Of a stretch of 64,000 nt of DNA, positions 44,661 through 52,599 are shown one piece after another (positions within the stretch are counted from its first letter, which is position 1; each line of letters begins with the position of its first letter). The position numbers and the translations under genes are program-made. The notes beneath the pieces are model-generated. The model was not told where the DNA came from. It ran no database searches and saw nothing but the letters and a program-made list of their open reading frames with translations. Source of the stretch: Streptomyces panaciradicis (GTDB lineage Bacteria; Actinomycetota; Actinomycetes; Streptomycetales; Streptomycetaceae); the NCBI RefSeq assembly GCF_023516615.1, contig NZ_JAMGBF010000025.1:62001-126000 (forward strand). The letters run 5' to 3'.

Positions 44661-45098
44661 ATGCCCGAAGCCCCGCTCGCCGCGATCCGCTCCCTGCCCA
44701 GCTGGCTGCTCGGCCGCGCCGCCGACCGGGGGCGCGCCCTGGTCGCCGAGGCGCTGGCCGCGGAGGGGCTGAAGATGTGGCACCACGTGGTGCTCTCCGC
44801 GGTCCGCGACCTCGCGCCCGTCGCCCAGGCCGACCTCGGCCGCGGCGTGCGGCTCGACCCGAAGGACCTGGTCGGCGTCCTCAACGACCTCCAGGGAGCC
44901 GGCCTCGTCGTCCGCGAACCGGACCCGAAGGACCGCCGCAAGAACGCCGTGTCCCTCACCGCGCCGGGCGCGCGGCTGCTGGAGCGCTGCGAGAAGGCGG
45001 CCCGCGCGGCCAACGACGAGCTGCTCGCGCCCCTCACGGCCGCGGAACGCGACCTGTTCCTGACCTTGTTGATCCGGATTTCCGGTACGGAGGGCTGA
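44661..45098 (+). CDS. MarR-family regulator
   Basis: A 145-residue protein of MarR length. The wing region VREPDPKDRRKNAVSLTAPG is diagnostic, with the HTH helix VAQADLGRGVRLDPKDLVGVLNDLQGAGL before it. It is divergent from the quinone oxidoreductase; it probably represses both genes until a phenolic or electrophilic ligand binds. ATG 44661. Only 19 bases separate it from the isochorismatase-like gene, so the two may be co-transcribed. Confidence 0.88.
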   Translation: MPEAPLAAIRSLPSWLLGRAADRGRALVAEALAAEGLKMWHHVVLSAVRDLAPVAQADLGRGVRLDPKDLVGVLNDLQGAGLVVREPDPKDRRKNAVSLTAPGARLLERCEKAARAANDELLAPLTAAERDLFLTLLIRISGTEG

Positions 45099-45117
45099 CG
45101 GCGGATAACGTTCCGTC

Positions 45118-45645
45118 ATGACCCCACCCCTCGCCCTCGACCCCGCGCGCAGCGCCCTCGTCCTCGTCGATCTGATGGACCGGATCGTCGCGCTGCCCCT
45201 GGAGCCCCGCAAAGGCACCGAAGTGCTCTCCACCGCCCAGGAGTTGGCGGTCGCCTTCCGCTCGGCCGGCGCACCCGTCGTCCTCATCCGCGTCGAACGC
45301 CCCGGTGTCGCCGAACAGCCACCCGGCAGCGGTCTGGTCGCGGGCCTCGCCCAGGAGGGCGATCTGGAGGTCGTGAAGCGGACCATCGGCGGCTTCCAGG
45401 GCACCGGACTGGACGACCTCCTGCGCGAACGCGGCATCCGGGCGCTGGTGTTCGCCGGAATCGCCACCAACCTGGGCGTCGAGTCCACCGCCCGCGCCGC
45501 CGGCGACCTCGGCTACGACCTGATCTTCGTCGAGGACGCCATGGCCGCCTTCACCTCCGCCGAGCACGAGGCGTCGGTACGCCTGGACTTCCCCCGCCTG
45601 GGCACGGTGGTGAAGGCCGCCCAGGTGCGCTTCGTCGCCGCCTGA
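45118..45645 (+). CDS. Isochorismatase-family hydrolase without nucleophilic Cys
   Basis: A 175-residue cysteine-hydrolase-fold protein. Asp18 (VLVDLMD) and Lys87 (VVKRTI) of the triad are present. The cis-peptide/nucleophile segment reads GIATNLGVESTAR, placing Gly120 where amidohydrolases have Cys. So it is not a typical nicotinamidase; it may be an isochorismatase-like vinyl-ether hydrolase, which does not need Cys, or be inactive. ATG 45118 lies just downstream of the MarR gene. Confidence 0.8.
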   Translation: MTPPLALDPARSALVLVDLMDRIVALPLEPRKGTEVLSTAQELAVAFRSAGAPVVLIRVERPGVAEQPPGSGLVAGLAQEGDLEVVKRTIGGFQGTGLDDLLRERGIRALVFAGIATNLGVESTARAAGDLGYDLIFVEDAMAAFTSAEHEASVRLDFPRLGTVVKAAQVRFVAA

Positions 45646-45732
45646 CGGAAACGCAGGTACCTCTCCCGCCCTGACGGCAAGTGCCCACCCACGTTCACGG
45701 CACCCACGCGCCGGCCGCGGAGAGAGCCGCAG

Positions 45733-45820
45733 GGGGCGCGCCGGTGTCGAGACGGCGAACGCGCGGAGGCGCGCAGCGCCGAGCACGATCGCCGTCTCGA
45801 CACCGGCACCCAGCGCCCCC
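45733..45820. repeat. Long inverted repeat (18-bp perfect core) after the isochorismatase-like gene
   Basis: ccggtgtcgagacggcga (45741-45758) is repeated inverted at 45789-45806. The arms can be extended by a gggggcgc/gcgccccc pair outside. The 30-base loop is GC-rich. It lies between convergent genes and could terminate transcription; it lacks a T run. Confidence 0.75.
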
Positions 45821-45845
45821 GAAGGCGAACGCAGCCAACAAATGT

Positions 45846-45896
45846 GGCGGGACCCCGAAGGCGCAGGGGGCGCTCCCCGCCGGTCGGGGTCCCGCC
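45846..45896. terminator. Second hairpin before fdhD end
   Basis: ggcgggaccccga (45846-45858) pairs perfectly with tcggggtcccgcc (45884-45896) around a 25-base loop. It is just downstream of the fdhD stop on the minus strand and may end the FDH operon. Confidence 0.55.
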
Positions 45897-45916
45897 GCCG
45901 TGCCGCGGGGAGGCGG

Positions 45917-46765
45917 TCACCCCTGGGCGGCCGCGGTCCGCAGGGCGATGCGGTCCTCGCCCGCGTACACGTTCATGGAGGTGCCGCGCAGGAAGCCCAC
46001 AAGGGTCAGCCCGGTCTCGGCGGCCAGGTCCACGGCCAGCGAGGACGGTGCCGAGACCGCGGCCAGGACCGGGATGCCGGCCATCACGGCCTTCTGCGCG
46101 AGCTCGAAGGAGGCCCGCCCGGAGACCAGCAGGATCGTCCGGGACAGGGGCAGGTCCCCGTTCTGCAGGGCGCGGCCGACCAGTTTGTCGACCGCGTTGT
46201 GCCGGCCCACGTCCTCTCGTACGTCCAGCAGTTCTCCGGCCTCGTTGAACAGGGCGGCCGCGTGCAGGCCCCCGGTCCGGTCGAAGACCCGCTGGGCCGC
46301 GCGCAGCCGGTCGGGGAGGCTCGCGAGCAGCTCGGGGTCGATCCGGACCGGGGGAGTGTCGGCGATGGGCCAGCGGGCCGTGGTCCGTACGGCGTCGAGG
46401 CTCGCCTTGCCGCACAGGCCGCAGGAGGAGGTGGTGTAGACGTTGCGTTCGAGGGTGATGTCGGGGATCGCCACGCCCGGTGCGGTGCGTACGTCGACCA
46501 CGTTGTACGTGTTGGAGCCGTCGACGGTGGCGCCCGCGCAGTAGACGATGTTCTGCAGGTCGTCCTGCTCGGCGAGTACGCCCTCGCTGACCAGGAATCC
46601 CGCGGCCAGCGCGAAGTCGTCGCCCGGGGTCCGCATGGTGATCGCGAGCGGCTTGCCGTTCAGCCGGATCTCCAGGGGTTCCTCGGCGACGAGGGTGTCC
46701 GGGCGGGACGAGACCACCCCGTCGCGGATGCGGATCACCTTGCGTCGTTCCGTGACTCGTCCCAT
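45917..46765 (-). CDS. fdhD: Formate dehydrogenase accessory sulfurtransferase FdhD
   Basis: A 282-residue cytosolic protein. FdhD delivers sulfur from cysteine desulfurase to the molybdenum cofactor of formate dehydrogenases. The signature is TSSCGLCGK (Cys-x-x-Cys), with [35 protein letters not shown] and [17 protein letters not shown] at their usual places. It starts seven bases after the iron-sulfur subunit gene and closes the FDH operon; its presence confirms the enzyme is a molybdenum (or tungsten) formate dehydrogenase. ATG 46765. Confidence 0.95.
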   Translation of the reverse strand: MGRVTERRKVIRIRDGVVSSRPDTLVAEEPLEIRLNGKPLAITMRTPGDDFALAAGFLVSEGVLAEQDDLQNIVYCAGATVDGSNTYNVVDVRTAPGVAIPDITLERNVYTTSSCGLCGKASLDAVRTTARWPIADTPPVRIDPELLASLPDRLRAAQRVFDRTGGLHAAALFNEAGELLDVREDVGRHNAVDKLVGRALQNGDLPLSRTILLVSGRASFELAQKAVMAGIPVLAAVSAPSSLAVDLAAETGLTLVGFLRGTSMNVYAGEDRIALRTAAAQG

Positions 46766-46772
46766 GTGTGCC

Positions 46773-47633
46773 TCAGTCCCGGTTCTGTACGTGCTGGTAG
46801 CCGAAGCGGCCCTTGATGCAGAGGTTGCCGTGGGTCACCGGGTTGTCGTGCGGGGAGGTGACCTTCACGATCTCATTGTCCTGCACATGGAGCGTGAGGT
46901 TGCAGCCCACTCCGCAGTAGGCGCACACGGTGGTCGTCTGGCTCTGCCTGGTCTCGTCCCAGGTACCCGCGGTCCGCATGTCGAACTCCGACTTGAAGGA
47001 CAGTGCGCCGGTGGGGCAGACCTCGATGCAGTTGCCGCAGTACACGCAGGCGGAGTCGGTGAGCGGGGCGTCGTGCTCCACGGCGATCCGCGCGTCGAAG
47101 CCGCGGCCGGCGACGGAGATCGCGAAGGTGTTCTGCCACTGGTCGCCGCAGGCGTCGACGCACTTGTAGCAGAGGATGCACTTGTCGTAGTCGCGCACGT
47201 ACAGGTCGTTGTCGACCTTGGGTTCCTCGTTCAGCCGGGCCGCGTCCGGGCCGAAACGGTCCGGCTTCGCCTCGTACTCCTTGATCCATTCAGCGACTTG
47301 TGGAGTGGTCGACAAGTCGACGGACGAGGCGAGCAGCTCCAGGACGATCTTGCGGCTGTGCCGGGCGCGCTCGGTGTCGGTCCGCACCTCCATGCCGGGC
47401 TCGGCCCGGCGCGAGCAGGCCGGCACGAGGGTCCGGGAGCCCTCCACCTCGACGACGCAGACCCGGCAGGCGTTCTTGGGGCGCAGGGTGTCGCCCTGGC
47501 ACAGGGTCGGGATGTCCTTCCCGGCGGCCCGGCAGGCGTCGAGGATGGTCGAGCCCTCGGGCGCCCGCACCGCCTCGCCGTCGATCGTGAACTCCAGCAG
47601 CCGGCGCGGGATCCCCAGCGATGTCACGGTCAT
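46773..47633 (-). CDS. Formate dehydrogenase iron-sulfur subunit (split FdsA N-half)
   Basis: A 286-residue electron-transfer protein. Residues 10-95 are a 2Fe-2S ferredoxin fold ([24 protein letters not shown]). Residues about 140-210 bear two [4Fe-4S] motifs ([26 protein letters not shown]). The end is a molybdopterin-oxidoreductase Fe4S4 domain, [12 protein letters not shown] to [15 protein letters not shown], normally the start of the catalytic subunit. The protein stops right there. No HxxxC-type extra cluster is seen between the 2Fe-2S and 4Fe-4S parts (the segment reads [15 protein letters not shown]). ATG 47633 overlaps the fused NAD-subunit stop by 4 nt. Confidence 0.88.
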   Translation of the reverse strand: MTVTSLGIPRRLLEFTIDGEAVRAPEGSTILDACRAAGKDIPTLCQGDTLRPKNACRVCVVEVEGSRTLVPACSRRAEPGMEVRTDTERARHSRKIVLELLASSVDLSTTPQVAEWIKEYEAKPDRFGPDAARLNEEPKVDNDLYVRDYDKCILCYKCVDACGDQWQNTFAISVAGRGFDARIAVEHDAPLTDSACVYCGNCIEVCPTGALSFKSEFDMRTAGTWDETRQSQTTTVCAYCGVGCNLTLHVQDNEIVKVTSPHDNPVTHGNLCIKGRFGYQHVQNRD

Positions 47634-49447
47634 TCGTACGCCCCCAGACGGTCGATGGCGGATTCCACGGCGTTCCACGCGGTCTGCCCGAGGCCGCAGA
47701 TCGAGGCGTCCCGCATGGCGCGGCCGACCTCCCTGAGCAGCGCGATGTCGTCGGCGGCGGCCGCGCCGGTGCGCCGCTCGATCCGGTGCAGGGCCTCCTC
47801 CTGCCGCACGGTGCCGACCCGGCAGGGCACGCACTGGCCGCAGGACTCGTCGCGGAAGAACTCGGCGATGCGCAGCAGCAGCCGGGGCAGCGGGACGGTG
47901 TCGTCGAAGGCCATGACGACTCCCGAGCCGAGGGTGGTGCCGGCTTCCCGGGTGCCTTCGAAGGTGAGCGGGATGTCCAGTTCGTCGGGGCGTACGAAGC
48001 CGCCGGCCGCGCCGCCGAGCAGTACCGCCCGCAGGTTCTCGCGGACCCCGGCCAGGGCGAGGACCTCGCCGAGCGTCGCCCCGAACGGCAGCTCGTAGAT
48101 GCCCGGCCGTTCGACGCTGCCCGACACGCAGAACAGCTTGGGGCCGGTGGACCGGCCCGTCCCGATCGCCGCGTACGCCGGTGCGCCCTTCGTCAGGATC
48201 GGCAACACGTTGACCAGCGTCTCGACGTTGTTCTCCACCGTCGGCCTGCCGAACAGGCCCTTCTCCACGGGGAACGGCGGCTTGGCGCGCGGTTCGCCCC
48301 GGTAGCCCTCGATGGAGTTGAACAGGGCGGTCTCCTCGCCGCAGATGTAGGCCCCGGCGCCGCGCCGGATCTCGATGTCGAAGGCGTAGCCCTGGCCGAG
48401 GACGTCGTCGCCGAGGAAGCCGCGCGCGCGTGCCTGCGCGACGGCGTGCTCCAGCCGCCGCAGCGCCCGGGGGTACTCGCCGCGCAGGTAGAGGTAACCG
48501 CGGTGGGCGCCGACCGCGTAGGCGGCCACGGTCATCGCCTCGACGAGCGCGTACGGGTCGCCCTCCATCAGGACGCGGTCCTTGAAGGTGCCCGGCTCGG
48601 ACTCGTCGGCGTTGCAGACGAGGTAGTGGGGGTGGTCGGGCTGGGACGCCGTGGCCTGCCATTTGCGGCCGGTGGGGAAGGCGGCGCCGCCGCGCCCGAC
48701 CAGGCCGGAGTCGGTGACCTCGCGGATCACCCCGGCGGGGCCGAGCTCGAAGGCCCGGCGCAGGGCGGCGTAGCCGCCGTGGGCGCGGTAGTCGTCCAGG
48801 GAGGCCGGGTCGACGACGCCGACACGGCCGAGCAGCATGAGTCCCGGGTCGCCGGCCTGGGGGACGGCCATCGCGGCGGGTGGTTCCTCGGGGGCGGAGT
48901 CCGGGGCGCTCGCGGCGAGGACGGCCGCCTCGACGGTGGCCGGTGCCGACACCGCCGTCCGCACGGGGTCGCCCGCGCGGACGGCGAGGGCGGCCGGGGC
49001 GCGTTCGCACAGGCCCAGACAGGGGCTGCGCTGCACCGAGAAGCCGGGGCCGAGCCGGGCCTCGACGCCCGCGCACAGCTCGGACGCCCCGGCCGCGGCG
49101 CAGGCCAGGTCCGTGCAGAGGTGCAGCACGGTGGCAGGGCGCGGCCGGACGGAGAACATCGCGTAGAAGGTGGCGACGCCGTACGCCTCCGCCGGTGGCA
49201 CGGTCAGCCGGCGGCACAGGTAGTCGAGGGCGCCGTCGCTGATCCAGCCGATCCGGTCGTTGACCGCGTGCAGCCCCGGCAGCAGCATCTCGCGCCGGTC
49301 CCGGGCCTCGCGGCCGCCCCGCGCCCACCTCAGGTCGGCGTCGGACCGGTCGGCGCCCTCCCAGGACGACTCGGGAGGGCCCAGCAGGGCGTCGACGGCG
49401 GCCCGTTCGTCGTCCGTCGGCTTGCTGTCGCCGAAGTGCAGATCCAT
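47630..49447 (-). CDS. Formate dehydrogenase NAD subunit, FdsG-FdsB (NuoE-NuoF) fusion
   Basis: A 605-residue fusion. Residues about 1-175 resemble NuoE/FdsG, with the 2Fe-2S ligands CTDLACAAAG and CLGLCERAP. Residues about 200-605 resemble NuoF/FdsB: GRGGAAFPTGRKW (FMN), GAGAYICGEETALFNSIEGYRGEPR (NAD) and SCGQCVPCRVGT...CGLGQ ([4Fe-4S]). It takes electrons from the Fe-S subunit and reduces NAD+ in the cytosol. In FdsGBA enzymes these are separate genes. ATG 49447 begins four bases after the catalytic-subunit stop, after AGGTGA. Confidence 0.92.
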   Translation of the reverse strand: MDLHFGDSKPTDDERAAVDALLGPPESSWEGADRSDADLRWARGGREARDRREMLLPGLHAVNDRIGWISDGALDYLCRRLTVPPAEAYGVATFYAMFSVRPRPATVLHLCTDLACAAAGASELCAGVEARLGPGFSVQRSPCLGLCERAPAALAVRAGDPVRTAVSAPATVEAAVLAASAPDSAPEEPPAAMAVPQAGDPGLMLLGRVGVVDPASLDDYRAHGGYAALRRAFELGPAGVIREVTDSGLVGRGGAAFPTGRKWQATASQPDHPHYLVCNADESEPGTFKDRVLMEGDPYALVEAMTVAAYAVGAHRGYLYLRGEYPRALRRLEHAVAQARARGFLGDDVLGQGYAFDIEIRRGAGAYICGEETALFNSIEGYRGEPRAKPPFPVEKGLFGRPTVENNVETLVNVLPILTKGAPAYAAIGTGRSTGPKLFCVSGSVERPGIYELPFGATLGEVLALAGVRENLRAVLLGGAAGGFVRPDELDIPLTFEGTREAGTTLGSGVVMAFDDTVPLPRLLLRIAEFFRDESCGQCVPCRVGTVRQEEALHRIERRTGAAAADDIALLREVGRAMRDASICGLGQTAWNAVESAIDRLGAYE

Positions 49448-49451
49448 CAGG

Positions 49452-51377
49452 TCACCTCACGATGGTCGCGACGGGGAGCTTGTCGATCCGGATCGCCGAC
49501 GCCTTGAACTCCGCCGTCCCCGCGATCGGGCAGTTGGCCTCGATCGTCAGCCGGTTGGTGTCCACGTCGTCGGGGAAGTGCATGGTCATGAAGGCGAGGC
49601 CGGGCCGCAGCGCCGGGTCGACCCAGACGGGGGCCACGACCGCGCCGCGCCGCGAGGACACCTGCACCTTCTCGCCGACGACGACGCCGTAGTGCTCGGC
49701 GTCCTCCGGGGACAGCTCGACGTACTCGCCGCGCCGGAGCGGGGAGGCGAAACCGCCGCTCTGCACACCGGTGTTGTAGGAGTCCAGGCGCCGGCCGGTG
49801 GTCAGCCGGATCGGGTACCGCTCGTCGGTGAGGTCGACGGGCGGATCGTGCCGCACGATCCCGAAGGGGGCGGGCGCGCCGCGCCTGGCCGGGTCCTTCT
49901 CCCACAACCGGCCGTGCAGGTAAGTCGGTTCGAGTGCCTCGGTGCTCGGGCACGGCCACTGGATGCCCTGGTGCTCCGCCAGGCGTTCGTACGTCATGCC
50001 GTAGTGGTCCGGTGAGACCGAGCGCAGTTCGTTCCACACGGTCTCGGCGTCGGCGTACTTCCAGTCGTGGCCGAGGCGTGCGGCGAGTTCGCAGATGATG
50101 TCGATGTCCTCGCGGGCCTCGCCGGGCGGGGTGACCGCCCGCCGCACGCGCTGGACCCGGCGCTCGCTGTTGGTGGTGGTGCCGTCGGTCTCCGCCCAGC
50201 CGGCGGTCGCGGGCAGCACCACGTCCGCCAGCTCGGCCGTCTTCGTCAGGAAGATGTCCTGCACGACGAGGAAGTCGAGCTGCCGCAGGCGCCGTACGGC
50301 CTGTTCGCTGTCGGCCTCGGACTGCGCCGGGTTCTCGCCGATGCAGTAGACGGCCTTGAGGGTGCCGTCCTCCATCGCCTCGAACATCTCCGTCAGGTTC
50401 AGTCCGTAGTGGGGCCGGATGACGGTGTCCCAGGCCGTCTCGAACTTCAGCCGGGTGGCGGGGTCGAGGATGTCCTGGAAGCCGGGCAGGCGGTTGGGGA
50501 TGGCGCCCATGTCGCCGCCGCCCTGCACGTTGTTCTGCCCGCGCAGCGGCTGCAGTCCGGCGCCGTAGCGCCCGACCTGGCCGGTCAGCAGGGAGAGGTT
50601 GATGAGCGCGCGGACGTTGTCGGTGCCGTTGTGGTGCTCGGTGATGCCCAGGGTCCAGCACAGCTGGGCGCGTTCGGCGCGGGCGTAGGCGTGCGCCAAC
50701 TCCCTTATGGCGCGCGCCGGTACGCCCGTCACCTTCTCCGCCAGGGACAGCGTCCAGGGTTCGACGAGCGCCCGGTACTCCTCGAATCCGGTCGTCGCCC
50801 GTGCGATGAACGCCTCGTTGGCCAGGCCCGCGTGGATGATCTCGCGGCCGATCGCGTGGGCCATCGGGATGTCGGTGCCGACGTTGAGGCCGAGCCAGCT
50901 CTCCGCCCACTCGGCGGTGGAGGTGCGGCGCGGGTCGACGGCGTACATCCGGGCGCCGTTCCTGATGCCCTTCAGCACGTGCTGGAAGAAGATCGGGTGG
51001 GCGAAGCGGGCGTTGGAGCCCCACATCACGATGACGTCGGTGTGCTCGATCTCCTCGTAACTCGACGTCCCACCGCCCGAGCCGAAGGCGGCGGACAGGC
51101 CGGCGACGCTGGGGGCGTGGCAGGTCCGGTTGCACGAGTCGACGTTGTTGGTGCCCATGACGACCCGCGCGAACTTCTGCGCCACGTAGTTCATCTCGTT
51201 GGTGGCCCGGGCGCAGGAGAACATGCCGAACGCGCCCCGGTTGCGTTCCAGGCCGCGGGCCGCGCGGTCCAGGGCCTCCTGCCAACTCGCCTGCCGGAAG
51301 GGCTCGTCGCGGGAGTCGCGGACCAGGGGGTGGGTGAGCCGGGTGTAGGTCTTCGGGGTCCGGTCGCGTTTGCTCAT
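49452..51377 (-). CDS. Formate dehydrogenase catalytic subunit (split FdsA C-half)
   Basis: A 641-residue bis-MGD enzyme. It starts where usual FdsA/FdhF sequences continue after the Fe4S4 domain (RLTHPLVRDSRDEPFRQASWQEALDRA). Cys86-His87 in NNVDSCNRTCHAPSVAGL is the Mo ligand pair, Cys rather than selenocysteine. MGD-binding landmarks are VIVMWGSNARFAHPIF, YAVDPRRTSTAEWA, QGGGDMGAIPNRLPGF and the C-terminal LTTGRRLDSYNTGVQSGGFASPLRRGEYVE. It oxidises formate to CO2. It lacks its own N-terminal [4Fe-4S] domain, which the 46773-47633 protein carries. ATG 51377 follows GAGGAG. Confidence 0.92.
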   Translation of the reverse strand: MSKRDRTPKTYTRLTHPLVRDSRDEPFRQASWQEALDRAARGLERNRGAFGMFSCARATNEMNYVAQKFARVVMGTNNVDSCNRTCHAPSVAGLSAAFGSGGGTSSYEEIEHTDVIVMWGSNARFAHPIFFQHVLKGIRNGARMYAVDPRRTSTAEWAESWLGLNVGTDIPMAHAIGREIIHAGLANEAFIARATTGFEEYRALVEPWTLSLAEKVTGVPARAIRELAHAYARAERAQLCWTLGITEHHNGTDNVRALINLSLLTGQVGRYGAGLQPLRGQNNVQGGGDMGAIPNRLPGFQDILDPATRLKFETAWDTVIRPHYGLNLTEMFEAMEDGTLKAVYCIGENPAQSEADSEQAVRRLRQLDFLVVQDIFLTKTAELADVVLPATAGWAETDGTTTNSERRVQRVRRAVTPPGEAREDIDIICELAARLGHDWKYADAETVWNELRSVSPDHYGMTYERLAEHQGIQWPCPSTEALEPTYLHGRLWEKDPARRGAPAPFGIVRHDPPVDLTDERYPIRLTTGRRLDSYNTGVQSGGFASPLRRGEYVELSPEDAEHYGVVVGEKVQVSSRRGAVVAPVWVDPALRPGLAFMTMHFPDDVDTNRLTIEANCPIAGTAEFKASAIRIDKLPVATIVR

Positions 51378-51387
51378 GCGGCACTCC

Positions 51388-52359
51388 TCATGCGGCGGTC
51401 CTCAGGGCGAGCAGGTCCGAGATGGCGTGCACGGTGCGCAGGGTGGGCACGTCGACGCCGGTGATCTCCGCCAACTCGACGACGGCCGCGAGGAGTACGT
51501 CGAGTTCGAGCGGCTTGCCGCGCTCCAGGTCCTGGAGCGTGGAGGTGCGGTGGTCGCCGACGCGCTCGGCTCCGGCCAGCCGGCGTTCGATGGAGACGCC
51601 GACCTCGCAGCCGAGGGCCTCGGCTACCGCGAGCGTCTCGGCCATCATCGTCTCGATGACCTTGCGGGTGCCGCCGTGCAGGCACATCTGCCGCATGGTG
51701 GCGCGGGCCAGGGCGCTGATCGGGTTGAACGAGATGTTGCCGAGCAGCTTGAGCCAGATGTCGTTGCGCAGGTCCGGCTCCACCGGGCACTTCAGGCCGC
51801 CGGCGACCATGGCCGAGCTGAAGTCCGCGCAGCGCCCGGACACGCTCCGGTCGGGCTCGCCGACGGAGAACCGGGTGCCTTCCAAGTGCCGTACGACACC
51901 GGGTCCTTCCAGTTCGGTCGCCGCGTAGACGACGCATCCGACGGCCCGTTCGGGCGCGAGCACCGCACTGACCGCGCCGTCGGGGTCCACGCTCTCGACG
52001 CGGTGGCCGTCGTAGGGGCCGCCGTGGCGGTGGAAGTACCACCAGGGGATGCCGTTCTGCGCGGCCACCACCGCCGTGGTGTCGTGCAGCAGGGGCTCGA
52101 TGAGCGGCCCGCACGCCGCGTACGAGTTGGCCTTCAGACCCAGGAAGACGTAGTCGACCGGGCCCACTTGCGCCGGGTCGTCGGTGGCGTGGGTGTGCGC
52201 GGTGAAGTCGCCGCGCGGCGAGAGGACCCGGACTCCGTGCTGCCTCATGGCCGCCAAGTGCGGTCCACGGGCGATGAGATGGACGTCGGCGCCCGCGCGG
52301 TGCAGGGCGGCTCCGACGTAGGCGCCGATCGCACCGGCGCCCAGGACTGCGACTTTCAT
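51388..52359 (-). CDS. 2-dehydropantoate 2-reductase family (PanE/ApbA-like)
   Basis: A 323-residue NADPH enzyme. The nucleotide fold starts KVAVLGAGAIGAYVGAALHRAGADVHLIARG, and the catalytic-type segment is WLKLLGNISFNPISALARATMRQM, with Lys and Asn. Ketopantoate reductase makes pantoate for CoA; paralogues reduce other 2-oxo acids. As the first gene of the FDH operon, ten bases before the catalytic subunit, it may supply CoA precursor or reduce an oxalate-derived 2-oxo acid. ATG 52359 was preferred over upstream codons because GGAG and the Rossmann start fit it. Confidence 0.85.
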   Translation of the reverse strand: MKVAVLGAGAIGAYVGAALHRAGADVHLIARGPHLAAMRQHGVRVLSPRGDFTAHTHATDDPAQVGPVDYVFLGLKANSYAACGPLIEPLLHDTTAVVAAQNGIPWWYFHRHGGPYDGHRVESVDPDGAVSAVLAPERAVGCVVYAATELEGPGVVRHLEGTRFSVGEPDRSVSGRCADFSSAMVAGGLKCPVEPDLRNDIWLKLLGNISFNPISALARATMRQMCLHGGTRKVIETMMAETLAVAEALGCEVGVSIERRLAGAERVGDHRTSTLQDLERGKPLELDVLLAAVVELAEITGVDVPTLRTVHAISDLLALRTAA

Positions 52360-52429
52360 GACGAGGGAGCTCCGTTCGGTCGAGGGATACCGCGGAGAGG
52401 AGCACACTGCCGACTTCGGTCGACTGAAT

Positions 52430-52443
52430 ATTGTCTACAGTAT
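52430..52443. promoter_or_regulatory. Candidate GntR operator ATTGTCTACAGTAT
   Basis: A near palindrome (ATTGT-CT-ACAGT arms) 71 bases upstream of the PanE-FDH operon and 157 bases upstream of the divergent OFA gene. Its reverse strand contains ACTGTAGAC, which also occurs upstream of the FCD-GntR gene at 55215-55223. Confidence 0.6.
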
Positions 52444-52599
52444 GGAGAGGAGGGCGACAAGGCTTCGCGCAGCACCCGGGCCCGCCGCTTTCCCGTGCCG
52501 GTCGCGTCCGACCGTTCGGCGCGCGTGGCATACCGCTCATCGCATACGGTCGACGCGTCGCCTTTTCAACTACCGTGCCGGTGCCTACCGTTCGGGATC

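Noticed and set aside
49452-51377. Nitrate reductase catalytic subunit
   Set aside because: The Mo-site Cys-His (TCHAPSVAGL), the neighbouring fdhD and the NuoE/F-type subunit support formate dehydrogenase, not NarG or NasA.
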